Assembly: GCA_964440985.1 (NCBI GenBank)
Contig: CAYTWE010000006.1
Span: 1-64,000 of the forward strand
Source: UBA1731 sp964440985
GTDB taxonomy: Bacteria; Verrucomicrobiota; Kiritimatiellia; RFP12; UBA1067
DNA: 64,000 bases
Reading direction: 5' to 3'
Shown here: piece after piece, positions 1 to 7,881 of the stretch
How the letters are laid out: the number at the start of each line of letters is the position of its first letter
How positions within the stretch are numbered: the first letter of the stretch is position 1
The notes under the pieces: model-generated
What the model was told of the DNA's origin: nothing
Database searches by the model: none
The model's input: the letters and a program-made list of their open reading frames with translations, nothing else
Position numbers and translations under genes: made by a program

Positions 1-203
1 CAATCATATGGCGATCCGTGCTGCGTCATGGGTCTGGAATCGTGGACGGCCTGCGGGGCGCGTGGACGTGTGTTCGACCTTGCGTTGTCCAAAGTCTGCT
101 CCAATGCCTGCTGCCGTTCTTCCTCTTCACGCAGTTGCCGGGCTGATTTCTTCGGAATGACAATGCGACGAATCTCGCGATTTGATACAATAGCGGACAT
201 CAT
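1..203 (-). CDS. Possible 5' part of an unidentified gene, cut by the left edge
   Basis: The complementary strand is open from a tandem ATG-ATG at 203/200 to the window edge. It encodes a charged, Arg/Glu/Gln-rich N-terminus (begins MMSAIVSNREIRRIVIPKK, followed by a RQLREEEERQQALEQ stretch likely to be helical or coiled coil). I do not recognise a family. No Shine-Dalgarno sequence is visible upstream of the start. The composition is plausible for a real cytoplasmic protein, but only about 67 codons are visible, so this could also be a chance open frame in the upstream region of the GDPD gene. A TGATACAAT box for the opposite strand (183-191) lies within it, near its start. Confidence 0.35.
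   Translation of the reverse strand, partial: MMSAIVSNREIRRIVIPKKSARQLREEEERQQALEQTLDNARSNTRPRAPQAVHDSRPMTQHGSPYD
183..191 (+). promoter_or_regulatory. Candidate extended -10 for the GDPD gene
   Basis: TGA-TACAAT resembles the TGnTATAAT boxes found upstream of many genes in this window, with one mismatch. It would give a leader of roughly 80 nt before the ATG at 278. Confidence 0.35.
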
Positions 204-277
204 AGTCACAAGGCGGACGCCCGGTGCTGTGCAGTCCGCATGAACGCCGTCCGCATAAACAATGAGGAGCAGAAAAA

Positions 278-1102
278 ATGAACAAGGTTCTTTTGGCTTT
301 CGCAGCGGCGGGTTTCGCCGCGCTTTCCGGTTGCAAAACCGCTAACGTGCCGGCGCACGATACGCTGATATGCCATCGCGGCGAGTCGATCGACGCCCCG
401 GAGAACACGATGCCCGCATTCCGCATGGCAGTCGATCGCGGTTTCGGGTTCGAGTGCGACATATATCTCTCCAAGGACAAGCAGCTGTTCACGTTCCACG
501 ACGGGGACCTCAACCGCACAAGCGGCGGCGTCCACAAGGAGAAATGCACCGAGGCGAGCTGGGCGGACACCGTATCGAAGATGAACGCGGGAGGCTGGGG
601 CAAATGGAAGGGCACCGCCTACGACCCCACACGCCCTGCGCTTCTTGAGGAGGTGCTGACGCTGGCGCGTGACGGCAGGTACATCTACGTGGAGGTGAAG
701 GGGAACGACCCGTCGTGGGTGCCGTACATCAAGGATGTGTTTGCGAAGCAGAAAAACGCGACGTCGGCCAACGTGCTGTTCATATCGTTCGGCGACAAAG
801 TGTGCGCAGAGTTGAAACGGCAGATGCCGGAATATCGCGTCTACTGGCTCACCGGCGCAAACATCACCGCCGAGGCGGTCGTCGCAAAGCTCAAGGATAT
901 CGGTGTTGACGGCGTTGACATCCATTTCGATCCTGCGGTCGTTGACGAGGCGTACATCAAGAAGGTGCGCGATGCCGGCTTCATGTTCCATGTGTGGACG
1001 GTAAACGACCTCGCCAAGGCGGAGCTGGCGTTTTCGCGCGGAGCGGAGACGGTGACTACGGATTGCGCGAAGAAGCTTTTGGACGAGTACGTCGCCAAGT
1101 GA
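278..1102 (+). CDS. Glycerophosphodiester phosphodiesterase family lipoprotein
   Basis: Probably hydrolyses glycerophosphodiesters to glycerol-3-phosphate and an alcohol in the periplasm. Residues 1-19 form a lipoprotein signal ending in the lipobox LSGC (Cys19). The GDPD TIM-barrel signature follows: H33-R34-G, P41-E-N-T, the metal-binding E59/D61 pair and F73-H-D catalytic region. The length of 274 aa fits a single-domain GDPD. The start is supported by GAGGAG about 9 nt upstream of ATG 278. It stands alone, with a different pathway downstream, so the natural substrate (membrane phospholipid debris or teichoic-like polymers) is not indicated by context. The family call is confident; the substrate is inferred. 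Confidence 0.88.
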   Translation: MNKVLLAFAAAGFAALSGCKTANVPAHDTLICHRGESIDAPENTMPAFRMAVDRGFGFECDIYLSKDKQLFTFHDGDLNRTSGGVHKEKCTEASWADTVSKMNAGGWGKWKGTAYDPTRPALLEEVLTLARDGRYIYVEVKGNDPSWVPYIKDVFAKQKNATSANVLFISFGDKVCAELKRQMPEYRVYWLTGANITAEAVVAKLKDIGVDGVDIHFDPAVVDEAYIKKVRDAGFMFHVWTVNDLAKAELAFSRGAETVTTDCAKKLLDEYVAK

Positions 1103-1170
1103 TTCGTGCGTTGCGGGAAGGCGGATGCTCCGCCGTTTCCTGTGGACTAATGTGAATTGAAGGTTGAACG

Positions 1171-1743
1171 ATGATGGGAAGCGAAGAGGAGATGCGCGGG
1201 TGCAGAGTGCTGCGAAGGGAGGAATGGCGGCCAACCGCCGAATCGCCCAGGCCTGACGTTTCGTTCCTTCCCATGCTTGAGCGCCGCAGGCTCACGGCCG
1301 TCGAACGCGCCGCACTGCACGTGGCGTGGCGCGTGTTCCATGGCGGCGGGGCTGAGGCGTCCGGTCTGCCGCCGCCGGGGGAAGTCCCCGTCGTGTTTGC
1401 GTCGCGCTGGGGCGAAATCGGCATAACGGCAAGGCTGATGCGTCAGGTGCATGACGAGGGGGAGATGTCGCCCGCCGGCTTTTCGTCGTCCGTACACAAC
1501 GCCGCGCCAGGCGCCTGGTCGCTGTTCACGAAGAACAAGGCGCCGTATACAGCGATATCGGCGCGTGACAGGACATACGACATGGGGCTGCTTGAAGCGC
1601 GAGCGCAGATTGCGTCCGGAGCGCCGTATGTGCTGTACGTCTGTGCAGAGGAGGCTACGCCCGAGTGCTATGTGCCCGACTTCGGCGAACCTGTGCAACC
1701 ACATGCTGTCGCGATGCTGCTTGCCGGGGGCGATAAGGGTTGA
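1171..1743 (+). CDS. Ketosynthase-like chain-length-factor domain protein
   Basis: At 190 aa this is much shorter than a true beta-ketoacyl synthase (about 400 aa). It resembles the stand-alone ketoacyl-synthase N-terminal-like family (Ketoacyl-synt_2) found in aryl polyene and related fatty-acid clusters. The typical block is a 'FASRWGE' strand (about residues 76-82) followed by SPAGFSSSVHN (100-110) and a C-terminal 'YVLYVCAEEATPE' strand. No active-site Cys-His-His set is expected or seen, so the role is probably structural or chain-length control rather than condensation. It overlaps the next gene (TTGA), which encodes an acyltransferase, and a glycosyltransferase follows: a likely lipid or glycolipid-assembly operon. 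GAAGG lies about 9 nt before ATG 1171. Confidence 0.75.
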   Translation: MMGSEEEMRGCRVLRREEWRPTAESPRPDVSFLPMLERRRLTAVERAALHVAWRVFHGGGAEASGLPPPGEVPVVFASRWGEIGITARLMRQVHDEGEMSPAGFSSSVHNAAPGAWSLFTKNKAPYTAISARDRTYDMGLLEARAQIASGAPYVLYVCAEEATPECYVPDFGEPVQPHAVAMLLAGGDKG

Positions 1744-2480
1744 ATGCCGCAGTGCGCATACTCCGGTCGGCGCTGTGCGCCCTGTTCTTCCTGATGTTCG
1801 GAATCGGCGGGCTTCTCTTCTCGCTGATTCTTCTCCTTCCTGTGCCTGCGCGGTTGGCGCGTACGATGATGTGGCTCCAGTTCCGCCTTTTCGTGTGGGG
1901 GGCTGGGGTGACGCGGCTTTTCGTTGTGGAGGCGTCACCGTCAGACCGTGAGAGGTTCAGGTCGTTCAAAGGTGCGGTTGTGGTGTCCAACCACATCTCA
2001 CTCATTGATTTCGTGATTCTCGTGTCGATGGTGCGCGATGCCGTATGCGTGACAAAGGATGCAGTCGGGCGCAATCCGTTCATGCGCGTGATAGCGCGAA
2101 AGATACTCATCGTGAATGACGGGCCGGACGCCGTTTTGAGGCGTTCATGCGGACTGCTTGCCGGCGGCGCGAACGTAGTCGTGTTTCCGGAAGGCACACG
2201 CACTCCGGAGAATTCGCCATCGCACGTCTTCCGTCGCGGTGCGGCGCATCTCTCGCTTCGCACCGGTGCGCCGATTGAAACTGTGCGCATATCCTGCGAT
2301 CCGCCTGTTCTCGGCAAACATCAGCCGTGGTGGGATGTGGGCGATCGTACGATAAGGTACACATTTCGCTATGCCGGACGAATAGATCCCGAGGCTGTGC
2401 GTTCCGGCGGATATGCGGCGCTCCGCGATGCGGCGAAGTCTCTGACTGACCGGGCCAGAAGGATGGTGTTCTGTCCATGA
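1740..2480 (+). CDS. Lysophospholipid/1-acylglycerol-3-phosphate acyltransferase-like protein
   Basis: A PlsC-type acyltransferase predicted to transfer an acyl chain at the inner membrane. A hydrophobic anchor occupies about residues 7-35. The catalytic motif is NHISLID (H85...D90), and the substrate-binding motif FPEGTR is at 149-154. The start is TTG at 1740, coupled to the stop of the ketosynthase-like gene (TTGA); a downstream GTG at 1752 is an alternative. Its stop overlaps the following glycosyltransferase start (ATGA). The trio ketosynthase-like/acyltransferase/GT2 resembles part of an aryl polyene-type cluster, so the acceptor could be a specialised lipid rather than bulk phospholipid. 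That assignment is inference. Confidence 0.85.
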   Translation: MNAAVRILRSALCALFFLMFGIGGLLFSLILLLPVPARLARTMMWLQFRLFVWGAGVTRLFVVEASPSDRERFRSFKGAVVVSNHISLIDFVILVSMVRDAVCVTKDAVGRNPFMRVIARKILIVNDGPDAVLRRSCGLLAGGANVVVFPEGTRTPENSPSHVFRRGAAHLSLRTGAPIETVRISCDPPVLGKHQPWWDVGDRTIRYTFRYAGRIDPEAVRSGGYAALRDAAKSLTDRARRMVFCP

Positions 2481-3526
2481 ACGGGATTGTCGCAAGCGTG
2501 ATCGTCCCGTGCAGGGACGCCGCGGCCACAGCGGCGGAGGCCGTTGCGAGTGCGCTTGCATCGGAACTTCGCGAGATCGAGGTCATCGCTGTGGATGACG
2601 GCTCGGTTGACGGCACCGCCGGAATCCTTGCGGATATTGCGCTGAATGATTCGCGTGTTTGTGTGTTGTCCTCCGGCGGACGCGGCGTGTCTGCCGCCCG
2701 GAACGCCGGATTGGATGCCGCTCGCGGCGAATACGTGTTCTTCCTCGATGCCGACGACATCGTGGAGCCGGCCATGTACAGACGTGCCGTGGATGCAATG
2801 CGGAGGGAGAATGCGGACTTCTGCCGCATTGCGCACGAGGAGACAGGCGTGGAAACCGGAAACAGCGTCCGCGTTGCGGCCGGGGCGCGGTTCAGGTGCG
2901 ATGACGCTGAAGCAGTGCGCAAGAATCTCATTCCGTGCTTTTTCGGCTATTCGTTTGAGCAGGTGCGCGACTGGTATCGCGGAAAGCCTCTCCACTCTCT
3001 GCGGGCTCTCGGATCGGTCTGGTCGGGATGCTTCCGCATGGATCTCATCCGCCGAAACGGCATAAGGTTCGACGAGACTGTAGAGCTGTACGAGGATGCC
3101 ATGTTCCTTTGCGAATATCTCCTCGCGTGCAGCCGCACGACGGCGATAGACGATTGCCTGTACCACTACCGGCTGTCAATGTCCGGCTCCATGCTGTCCA
3201 AGTCGTCGAACGCCGTGTTCTTCACGAACAAGCTGCGTCTTCTCGCCCGGCGCAAGGCGATCGATGCAAAATGCGGAGGGATGCTTACAGATCAGTACGC
3301 GGCCTCATGCGTGTTCTCGCTCCTTGAGCTCCTTGCCGCATCCTTCAGGATAAGGCATGGATTCCGCATTGGCCTGGTCGCGTTTTTTCGCTACGGAAAA
3401 GATCCGGTCGTCAGGGCGGCGCTGCGCGGATTTCCGCTTTCGCCGCGGAAACCGGCCCTTGCCGTGGCAGTTCCGCTCTGCCGTGCGTTCTTCCGTTTGC
3501 TTAGTTTTTTCAATTTTGGCACTTGA
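2477..3526 (+). CDS. Family 2 glycosyltransferase
   Basis: A cytoplasmic GT-A inverting glycosyltransferase that uses a nucleotide-sugar donor. The N-terminal GT2 domain shows VIVPCRD (8-14), the nucleotide-binding VDDGS (39-43) and the metal-binding DADD (91-94), preceded by the family's GVSAARNAG block. The C-terminal third is helical and basic, with a hydrophobic end that may associate with the membrane. ATG 2477 overlaps the upstream acyltransferase stop (ATGA), so the two are translationally coupled. In aryl polyene-type clusters a GT2 domain is common beside an acyltransferase, which would fit glycosylation of a lipid product. The acceptor is unknown. Confidence 0.88.
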   Translation: MNGIVASVIVPCRDAAATAAEAVASALASELREIEVIAVDDGSVDGTAGILADIALNDSRVCVLSSGGRGVSAARNAGLDAARGEYVFFLDADDIVEPAMYRRAVDAMRRENADFCRIAHEETGVETGNSVRVAAGARFRCDDAEAVRKNLIPCFFGYSFEQVRDWYRGKPLHSLRALGSVWSGCFRMDLIRRNGIRFDETVELYEDAMFLCEYLLACSRTTAIDDCLYHYRLSMSGSMLSKSSNAVFFTNKLRLLARRKAIDAKCGGMLTDQYAASCVFSLLELLAASFRIRHGFRIGLVAFFRYGKDPVVRAALRGFPLSPRKPALAVAVPLCRAFFRLLSFFNFGT

Positions 3527-3551
3527 CGCACTTAATGCCGAAGTGTATACT
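3523..3551 (+). promoter_or_regulatory. Sigma70-type promoter of the RRM gene
   Basis: TTGACG (3523-3528), a 17-nt spacer and TATACT (3546-3551). The -35 overlaps the stop codon of the upstream glycosyltransferase gene. It predicts a leader of roughly 60 nt before the RRM start at 3621. Confidence 0.7.
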
Positions 3552-3620
3552 TTCCCCTCTTGAAGCCGCAAAAGGCGAGTGCCGAGCGCGGTTTACAGAA
3601 AAAAACAAGGACGAATCAAG

Positions 3621-3956
3621 ATGGATATCTACTGTGGTAACCTGGCTTACGCCACTACCGATGACGGATTGAAAGCCGCTTTCGCGGCGTATGGCGAAGT
3701 TACCTCCGCCCGCGTTGTGACCGATCGCATGACCGGCCGCTCCAAGGGCTTCGGCTTCGTTGAGATGCCGGATGCAGAGCAGGCGACTGCCGCAATCGCA
3801 GCGCTCAACGGACACGACCTCGACGGTCGCCCGATCCGCGTGAACGAATCGCAGCCCAAGCCGCGTGACGACCGCCGTGGTGGCGGGCGTGGCGGCCGCA
3901 GCGGCGGCTTCGGCGGACGTGACCGCAACCGTGGCCCGCGTGACACTCGCTGGTAA
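3621..3956 (+). CDS. RRM-domain RNA-binding protein with Gly/Arg-rich tail
   Basis: A single RNA recognition motif occupies residues 1-78: RNP2 is IYCGNL (3-8) and RNP1 is KGFGFVEM (42-49). A basic, disordered tail of Gly/Arg repeats follows (about 80-111). This is the layout of bacterial Rbp-type small RNA-binding proteins (111 aa), which bind single-stranded RNA and are often cold- or stress-responsive. ATG 3621 is chosen over upstream in-frame codons because AAGGA ends 9 nt before it and the RRM begins directly. It is monocistronic: own promoter at 3523-3551 and a strong terminator at 3985-4013. The RNA targets cannot be inferred. Confidence 0.93.
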   Translation: MDIYCGNLAYATTDDGLKAAFAAYGEVTSARVVTDRMTGRSKGFGFVEMPDAEQATAAIAALNGHDLDGRPIRVNESQPKPRDDRRGGGRGGRSGGFGGRDRNRGPRDTRW

Positions 3957-3984
3957 TGATCCGCATCCAAAGCGGAATAAGGAA

Positions 3985-4013
3985 GGGCGCGGACAGGTCC
4001 GCGCCCTTTTTTT
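3985..4013 (+). terminator. Rho-independent terminator after the RRM gene
   Basis: A perfect 10-bp GC-rich stem (GGGCGCGGAC / GTCCGCGCCC) with a 2-nt apex is followed by seven T residues. The next promoter's extended -10 begins two bases later. Confidence 0.93.
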
Positions 4014-4014
4014 G

Positions 4015-4023
4015 TGCTATAAT
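4015..4023 (+). promoter_or_regulatory. Extended -10 (TGCTATAAT), leaderless start for DJ-1 gene
   Basis: TGC-TATAAT ends 8 nt before ATG 4032. Transcription would therefore begin at or next to the start codon. No Shine-Dalgarno sequence is present. Confidence 0.75.
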
Positions 4024-4031
4024 AGGCATCC

Positions 4032-4583
4032 ATGAAAACTGCACTCGTTCCATTGGCCGACGGATTTGAGGAGATTGAAGCGGTCGCCGTGATAGATGTA
4101 CTGCGTCGCGGCGGCGTGGAGGTCGTAACCGCCTCCATCGGGGCTGACAGATGCGCGGTATCGGCGCACGGCATCCGCATGGAGACGGATGCCGCCCTGC
4201 GCGATGTGATCGACAACGATTGGGATGCGATCGTGCTGCCCGGTGGCGGCGAGGGCACGGCTAACCTCATGGCCTGTGAGGAGCTTGCCGTCCGTCTGCG
4301 TAGGCAGAAGTTCGATGACGGCGGGCTTGTGTGCGCAATCTGCGCCGCCCCCACGGTTCTTGCCGCCGCAGATGTCCTTGACGATGAGGACGTCACGTGC
4401 TATCCGAGCTGCGTCGGCGACATGGGTCGGCCCGTGGTGGATGCCCCGGCGGTGGCGGATGGGCAGATAATCACCGGCAGAGGCCCTGGCGCAGCGATCA
4501 CGTTTGCGCTTGCGGTTCTTGCCCATCTTGCGGGAGAGGACGTGGCGCATGAGGTTGCGCACGGCATGGTGACTGTGCTATGA
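4032..4583 (+). CDS. DJ-1/PfpI family protein (YajL-like)
   Basis: A DJ-1 superfamily protein of 183 aa, the normal single-domain length. Members are reported as glyoxalase III or redox-stress chaperones; the exact activity in this branch is uncertain. The nucleophile elbow contains C104 (CAICAAP), and the conserved acidic residue that tunes it is E16 in the N-terminal GFEEIE motif. The gene appears leaderless: an extended -10 at 4015-4023 ends 8 nt before ATG and there is no ribosome-binding site. The stop overlaps the next gene (ATGA at 4580), so it is co-transcribed with a membrane-anchored SurA-like protein. Confidence 0.9.
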   Translation: MKTALVPLADGFEEIEAVAVIDVLRRGGVEVVTASIGADRCAVSAHGIRMETDAALRDVIDNDWDAIVLPGGGEGTANLMACEELAVRLRRQKFDDGGLVCAICAAPTVLAAADVLDDEDVTCYPSCVGDMGRPVVDAPAVADGQIITGRGPGAAITFALAVLAHLAGEDVAHEVAHGMVTVL

Positions 4584-5308
4584 AAAACATTGTCGTGACA
4601 TTTCTGGCCTTGGTGGGGGCCATCGCGCTTGCTGCGGGCGGCGTGTTTCTGTGGATGAACCGTCCGGGCAGGATGGCCGTATCCGTGAACGGCAGGGTGC
4701 TGACCGACCAGGAGCTGACCTGGCGCGCCAAGACGCTCATTCATGACGCAAAGCGCATGGAGCGGCTTCTCATCCCTGAAAGGCGAATGGATGAGGCGTT
4801 GAGGTACTATCGCCGGATGGCGGCGAAGATGTGGATCGTGAAGGAGGTCATGCTCGCTGCAGCCGTTGAGTCCGGCATGAAGGTTTCGCCTGAAGACGAG
4901 AAGACTTCGTTCAGCAAGGCCGAGGCGCAGCTGCGTTCGAGAAACATGACGATGGAGCAGTTCTTCAAGGAAGGCCCCATCCCGGAGGAGACGAAGCGCT
5001 CTGATTTCCGCGAGTCGGTGCTTATCGAGAAGTTCACGCGCCGCGAGATCGACGGCAAGCTGGGATTCGGGGCGAAGGAGATCGACGACAAGACGAAGGA
5101 GCTGCGCGAACTGAACGCCATTGCGTCCAAGGCCGGACGCCAGCCTCCGTACCGTACCGACAGGAAGAGCGTGATCGATGCCGTCCGGCAGGACAAGTAC
5201 AACATTGCGTTCAGGGCGCTGTTCCGCGAACGTTTCGGGCGGATGTCAGTGGAGTGCCCTGCGTTTCCGGAGCTTGAGACCGTTGACGGGGTTTCGCCGT
5301 CGCGGTGA
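4580..5308 (+). CDS. Membrane-anchored SurA N-terminal-like protein without PPIase domain
   Basis: 242 aa with an N-terminal signal-anchor (about residues 4-25), then a helical region starting 'AVSVNGRVLTDQELTWRAK' that resembles the SurA/PpiC N-terminal chaperone segment ('xVNGxxIT..El'). No parvulin peptidyl-prolyl isomerase domain follows. It may be a periplasmic folding factor or a degenerate foldase; the function is not proven. It is translationally coupled to the DJ-1 gene through an ATGA overlap. The rest of the protein is charged and predicted helical, and the tail after about residue 225 looks unstructured. Confidence 0.6.
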   Translation: MKNIVVTFLALVGAIALAAGGVFLWMNRPGRMAVSVNGRVLTDQELTWRAKTLIHDAKRMERLLIPERRMDEALRYYRRMAAKMWIVKEVMLAAAVESGMKVSPEDEKTSFSKAEAQLRSRNMTMEQFFKEGPIPEETKRSDFRESVLIEKFTRREIDGKLGFGAKEIDDKTKELRELNAIASKAGRQPPYRTDRKSVIDAVRQDKYNIAFRALFRERFGRMSVECPAFPELETVDGVSPSR

Positions 5309-5316
5309 AAAAACGG

Positions 5317-5345
5317 TTGCGTACGCATATGCGATTAACTATAAT
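5317..5345 (+). promoter_or_regulatory. Sigma70-type promoter for the Pro/Gly/His-rich protein
   Basis: TTGCGT (5317-5322), a 17-nt spacer and TATAAT (5340-5345). The spacer holds the palindrome GTACGCATATGCG-like region (about 5320-5333), which could be an operator. Confidence 0.65.
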
Positions 5346-5385
5346 CTGCGCCGTTTTTTGTACAGTCAAAGAAAGAAGGTGACCC

Positions 5386-5847
5386 ATGAAGAAAGCGATG
5401 GTTTTGTTTGTTGTTGCCGTCATGGCGTTTTGCGCATCGGCTCGTCCTGGTCCAGGCCCTGGCCCGCGTCCAGGCCATGGTCCGCGTCCCGGACATTTTG
5501 GCGGCGGGCATCCGCCACCGCGTCATCATCATCGCGGCGGCGCAGCGTGGGGCATAGGCGCCGGCATCCTTGGCGCAGGTCTCGTCGCCTCGTCCATCTA
5601 TGCCGCAACGCATCCGCAGCCCGTCGTTGTCTCCACTCCGCCGGTCGTGGTCACTCCGACTCCTGTCGTCACTCCGGCTCCGGTCGTGGTCGCACAGCCT
5701 GTCGTCACAACCGGACACTACGAAACACGCGCCCAGAACGTGTGGGTTGAGGGCCGCTATGTGGATCAGTACGTGAACGGCGTGGTGCAGCGCGTGTGGC
5801 AGCCTGGACACTACGAACAGGTGCAGACTCAGGTTTGGGTGCCGTGA
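5386..5847 (+). CDS. Exported Pro/Gly/His-rich protein
   Basis: 153 aa with a clear signal peptide (about residues 1-19, ending FCASA). Next comes a low-complexity Pro-Gly-His segment (about 20-50) containing an RHHHRGG cluster that could bind metal, then a short hydrophobic glycine-rich stretch (about 54-68), which may cross or attach to a membrane. After it is a Pro/Val repeat (PVVVxTP-type, about 75-105), and a C-terminal block rich in Y/W/V with two copies of a 'GHYExxxQxVWV'-like unit (about 109-120 and 141-152). It is probably envelope- or surface-located; I do not recognise a characterised family. It has its own promoter and an AAGAAGG ribosome-binding site. Confidence 0.8.
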   Translation: MKKAMVLFVVAVMAFCASARPGPGPGPRPGHGPRPGHFGGGHPPPRHHHRGGAAWGIGAGILGAGLVASSIYAATHPQPVVVSTPPVVVTPTPVVTPAPVVVAQPVVTTGHYETRAQNVWVEGRYVDQYVNGVVQRVWQPGHYEQVQTQVWVP

Positions 5848-5890
5848 CGTCGGCGGACTTCTGCGAAGCTTCAGGTTGAGGGCATAGGAA

Positions 5891-7012
5891 TTGGACAGCG
5901 AATTTCTCGTGTTTGACCGTGTGACGAAGCGCTTTGGCGCCCTCACGGCCGTAGACAACGTATCCATCTCAATCAAGAAGGGCGAGTTCTTTTCGCTGCT
6001 CGGCCCGTCGGGTTGCGGAAAGACGACGCTTCTCAGGATGCTTGGCGGTTTTGAGCGCCCTGACAGCGGGCGCATCTACCTTGACGGCAAGGACATAACG
6101 GATGATCCGCCGAACAAGCGCCGTGTGCACACGGTCTTCCAGAACTATGCGCTTTTTCCGACAATGACGATCTGGGACAACATCGCGTTCTCCCTCCGGC
6201 TCCAGAAGAAGCCGAAGGAGGAGGTGGAGGAGACCGTTGACGCGATGCTTGAGCTGATCCGCATGGGGGAGCACGCATGGAAGTATCCGAGCATGCTCTC
6301 CGGCGGACAGAAGCAGCGCGTCGCCATCGCCCGCGCCCTCGTCGATCGTCCGCAGGTGCTGCTCCTCGATGAGCCGCTTGCCGCCCTTGACCTGAAGCTT
6401 CGTCAGCACATGCTGCTTGAACTTGATACGATACACGATCAGGTTGGAATCACGTTCATATATGTCACGCACGACCAGGGCGAGGCCATGTCGCTTTCAG
6501 ACCGCATAGCGGTGATGAACAGCGGACACGTGGAGCAGCTCGATACGGCGGCGAAGATATACGAGGCCCCGAAGTCGGCGTTTGTCGCATCGTTCATCGG
6601 CGACACCAACTTCTTCGAGGGGACGATCGTGTCGGAGGAGGGCGACTACTGCACGATCTCCGTGGCGGGATTTGCGAGCGTCTGCGCGTTCAACGACCGT
6701 AAGCTTGCCGTGGGGCAGAGCGTCCACCTCTCCGTAAGGCCGGAGAAGATTCGCGTCACGCTTGCACCGCCGCCGCCGGAGAAGGGCGCCCGCATAAACG
6801 TGTTCGAGTCCACGGTGAAGGATGTGATCTATCAGGGTGTGTACACGAAATACTGGCTTGAGTCCGTCGGCAAGCGGGTGCAGGCGCTGAAGCCTCATTC
6901 CCGCTTTCTCCTTGACCAGGAGACAATCACATGGAACGACAAGGTCTACATGTGGTGGCATCCGGACGACGGCTACATGGTTGAGGATTCCGCAAATGAA
7001 AACGTTCACTGA
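5891..7012 (+). CDS. PotA-type ABC transporter ATP-binding protein
   Basis: The ATPase of an importer, closest in layout to spermidine/putrescine PotA (373 aa). Walker A is GPSGCGKTT (38-46), the Q-loop is at Q84, the signature LSGGQ is at 136-140, Walker B LLLDEP is at 157-162, and the H-loop follows in YVTHD. The C-terminal 130 residues form a TOBE-like regulatory domain ('VHLSVRPEKIRV'). The start is TTG 5891 with GAGGG about 8 nt upstream. No permease or binding protein is adjacent; the only permease in the window lies 46 kb away (52496-53896). The substrate is therefore open: polyamine and sugar are both possible. The 3' end overlaps panC by 17 nt. Confidence 0.88.
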   Translation: MDSEFLVFDRVTKRFGALTAVDNVSISIKKGEFFSLLGPSGCGKTTLLRMLGGFERPDSGRIYLDGKDITDDPPNKRRVHTVFQNYALFPTMTIWDNIAFSLRLQKKPKEEVEETVDAMLELIRMGEHAWKYPSMLSGGQKQRVAIARALVDRPQVLLLDEPLAALDLKLRQHMLLELDTIHDQVGITFIYVTHDQGEAMSLSDRIAVMNSGHVEQLDTAAKIYEAPKSAFVASFIGDTNFFEGTIVSEEGDYCTISVAGFASVCAFNDRKLAVGQSVHLSVRPEKIRVTLAPPPPEKGARINVFESTVKDVIYQGVYTKYWLESVGKRVQALKPHSRFLLDQETITWNDKVYMWWHPDDGYMVEDSANENVH

Positions 7013-7823
7013 TCCGCAGCGTCTGCAGAAATGGTGCTCCGCCCGCCGCATGGCAGGCGCGAAGGTCGCTCTTGTGCCGACAATGGGTGCGCTGCACGAA
7101 GGGCATCTTTCGCTGATCGCCGCCGCCAGGCGGGCCGGCGCGGACGAGATAGTCGTCTCCGTATTCGTGAACCCGACCCAGTTCGGCCCAAACGAGGACT
7201 ACGCAAAGTATCCGCGTACGGCGAAGGCCGATTCGGCAAAGTGCCGCAAGGCGGGTGCTACGGCGATATTCTTCCCGACGCCGTCCAACATGTATGCCGC
7301 CGACCATTCCGTGTGGGTGGAGGAGGATGGCGCACTTTCCGGATGCCTGTGCGGGGCGCGTCGTCCTGGACATTTCCGAGGGGTGTGCACCGTTGTCGCA
7401 AAGCTGTTCAATCTGGCGCACCCGCATATCGCGGTGTTCGGGCAGAAGGATTTCCAGCAGGCTGCAATCATCAAGCGCATGGTGCGCGACCTGAACTTCG
7501 ATGTCAACGTGGTTGTCGCACCGATCGTCAGGGAGCCGTCAGGCCTTGCGCGGTCATCCCGCAACGAATACCTTTCGGCGGAGGAGCGTGAACGCGCCCT
7601 GGCCATTTCGCGGTCTCTCGCCGCGCTGAAGCCCGGCCCATGGGCGAAGCAGCGGCGCATTGCCGAGCGAAACCTCGCGGACAGCGGGCTGAAGGTCGAT
7701 TACGTGGAGGCGGTGGACGCCGAAACGCTGAAGCCGGTGAAGTCGGTGCGCAATGGCGTGGCGGTGCTTGTCGCCGCGTATGACGGCAGGACGAGGCTGA
7801 TAGACAACCGCCTGTTCACGTGA
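6996..7823 (+). CDS. panC: Pantothenate synthetase
   Basis: Condenses pantoate and beta-alanine with ATP in coenzyme A synthesis. Signature motifs: PTMGALHEGH (28-37, the HIGH-type nucleotide site), VSVFVNPTQFGPNEDY (pantoate/beta-alanine site), FGQKDFQQ, and SSRNEYLS near the C-terminal KMSKS-like loop. ATG 6996 was chosen over longer in-frame openings because GAGGA (6983-6987) lies 8 nt upstream and the family begins at this point. Its start lies inside the end of the potA-like gene (17-nt overlap), so translation is probably coupled. At 275 aa it is normal in length. No panB or panD is nearby. Confidence 0.96.
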   Translation: MKTFTDPQRLQKWCSARRMAGAKVALVPTMGALHEGHLSLIAAARRAGADEIVVSVFVNPTQFGPNEDYAKYPRTAKADSAKCRKAGATAIFFPTPSNMYAADHSVWVEEDGALSGCLCGARRPGHFRGVCTVVAKLFNLAHPHIAVFGQKDFQQAAIIKRMVRDLNFDVNVVVAPIVREPSGLARSSRNEYLSAEERERALAISRSLAALKPGPWAKQRRIAERNLADSGLKVDYVEAVDAETLKPVKSVRNGVAVLVAAYDGRTRLIDNRLFT

Positions 7824-7881
7824 CGCGCCGGCGCCGGGCGGCAAATGGCATTTCATCATTTAAGCATCAGGAGAGGAAACA

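Noticed and set aside
206..1234. Long open frame on the minus strand opposite the GDPD gene
   Set aside because: It is antisense to a clear GDPD domain; its Arg/His/Leu/Val-rich composition is typical of shadow frames in GC-rich DNA.
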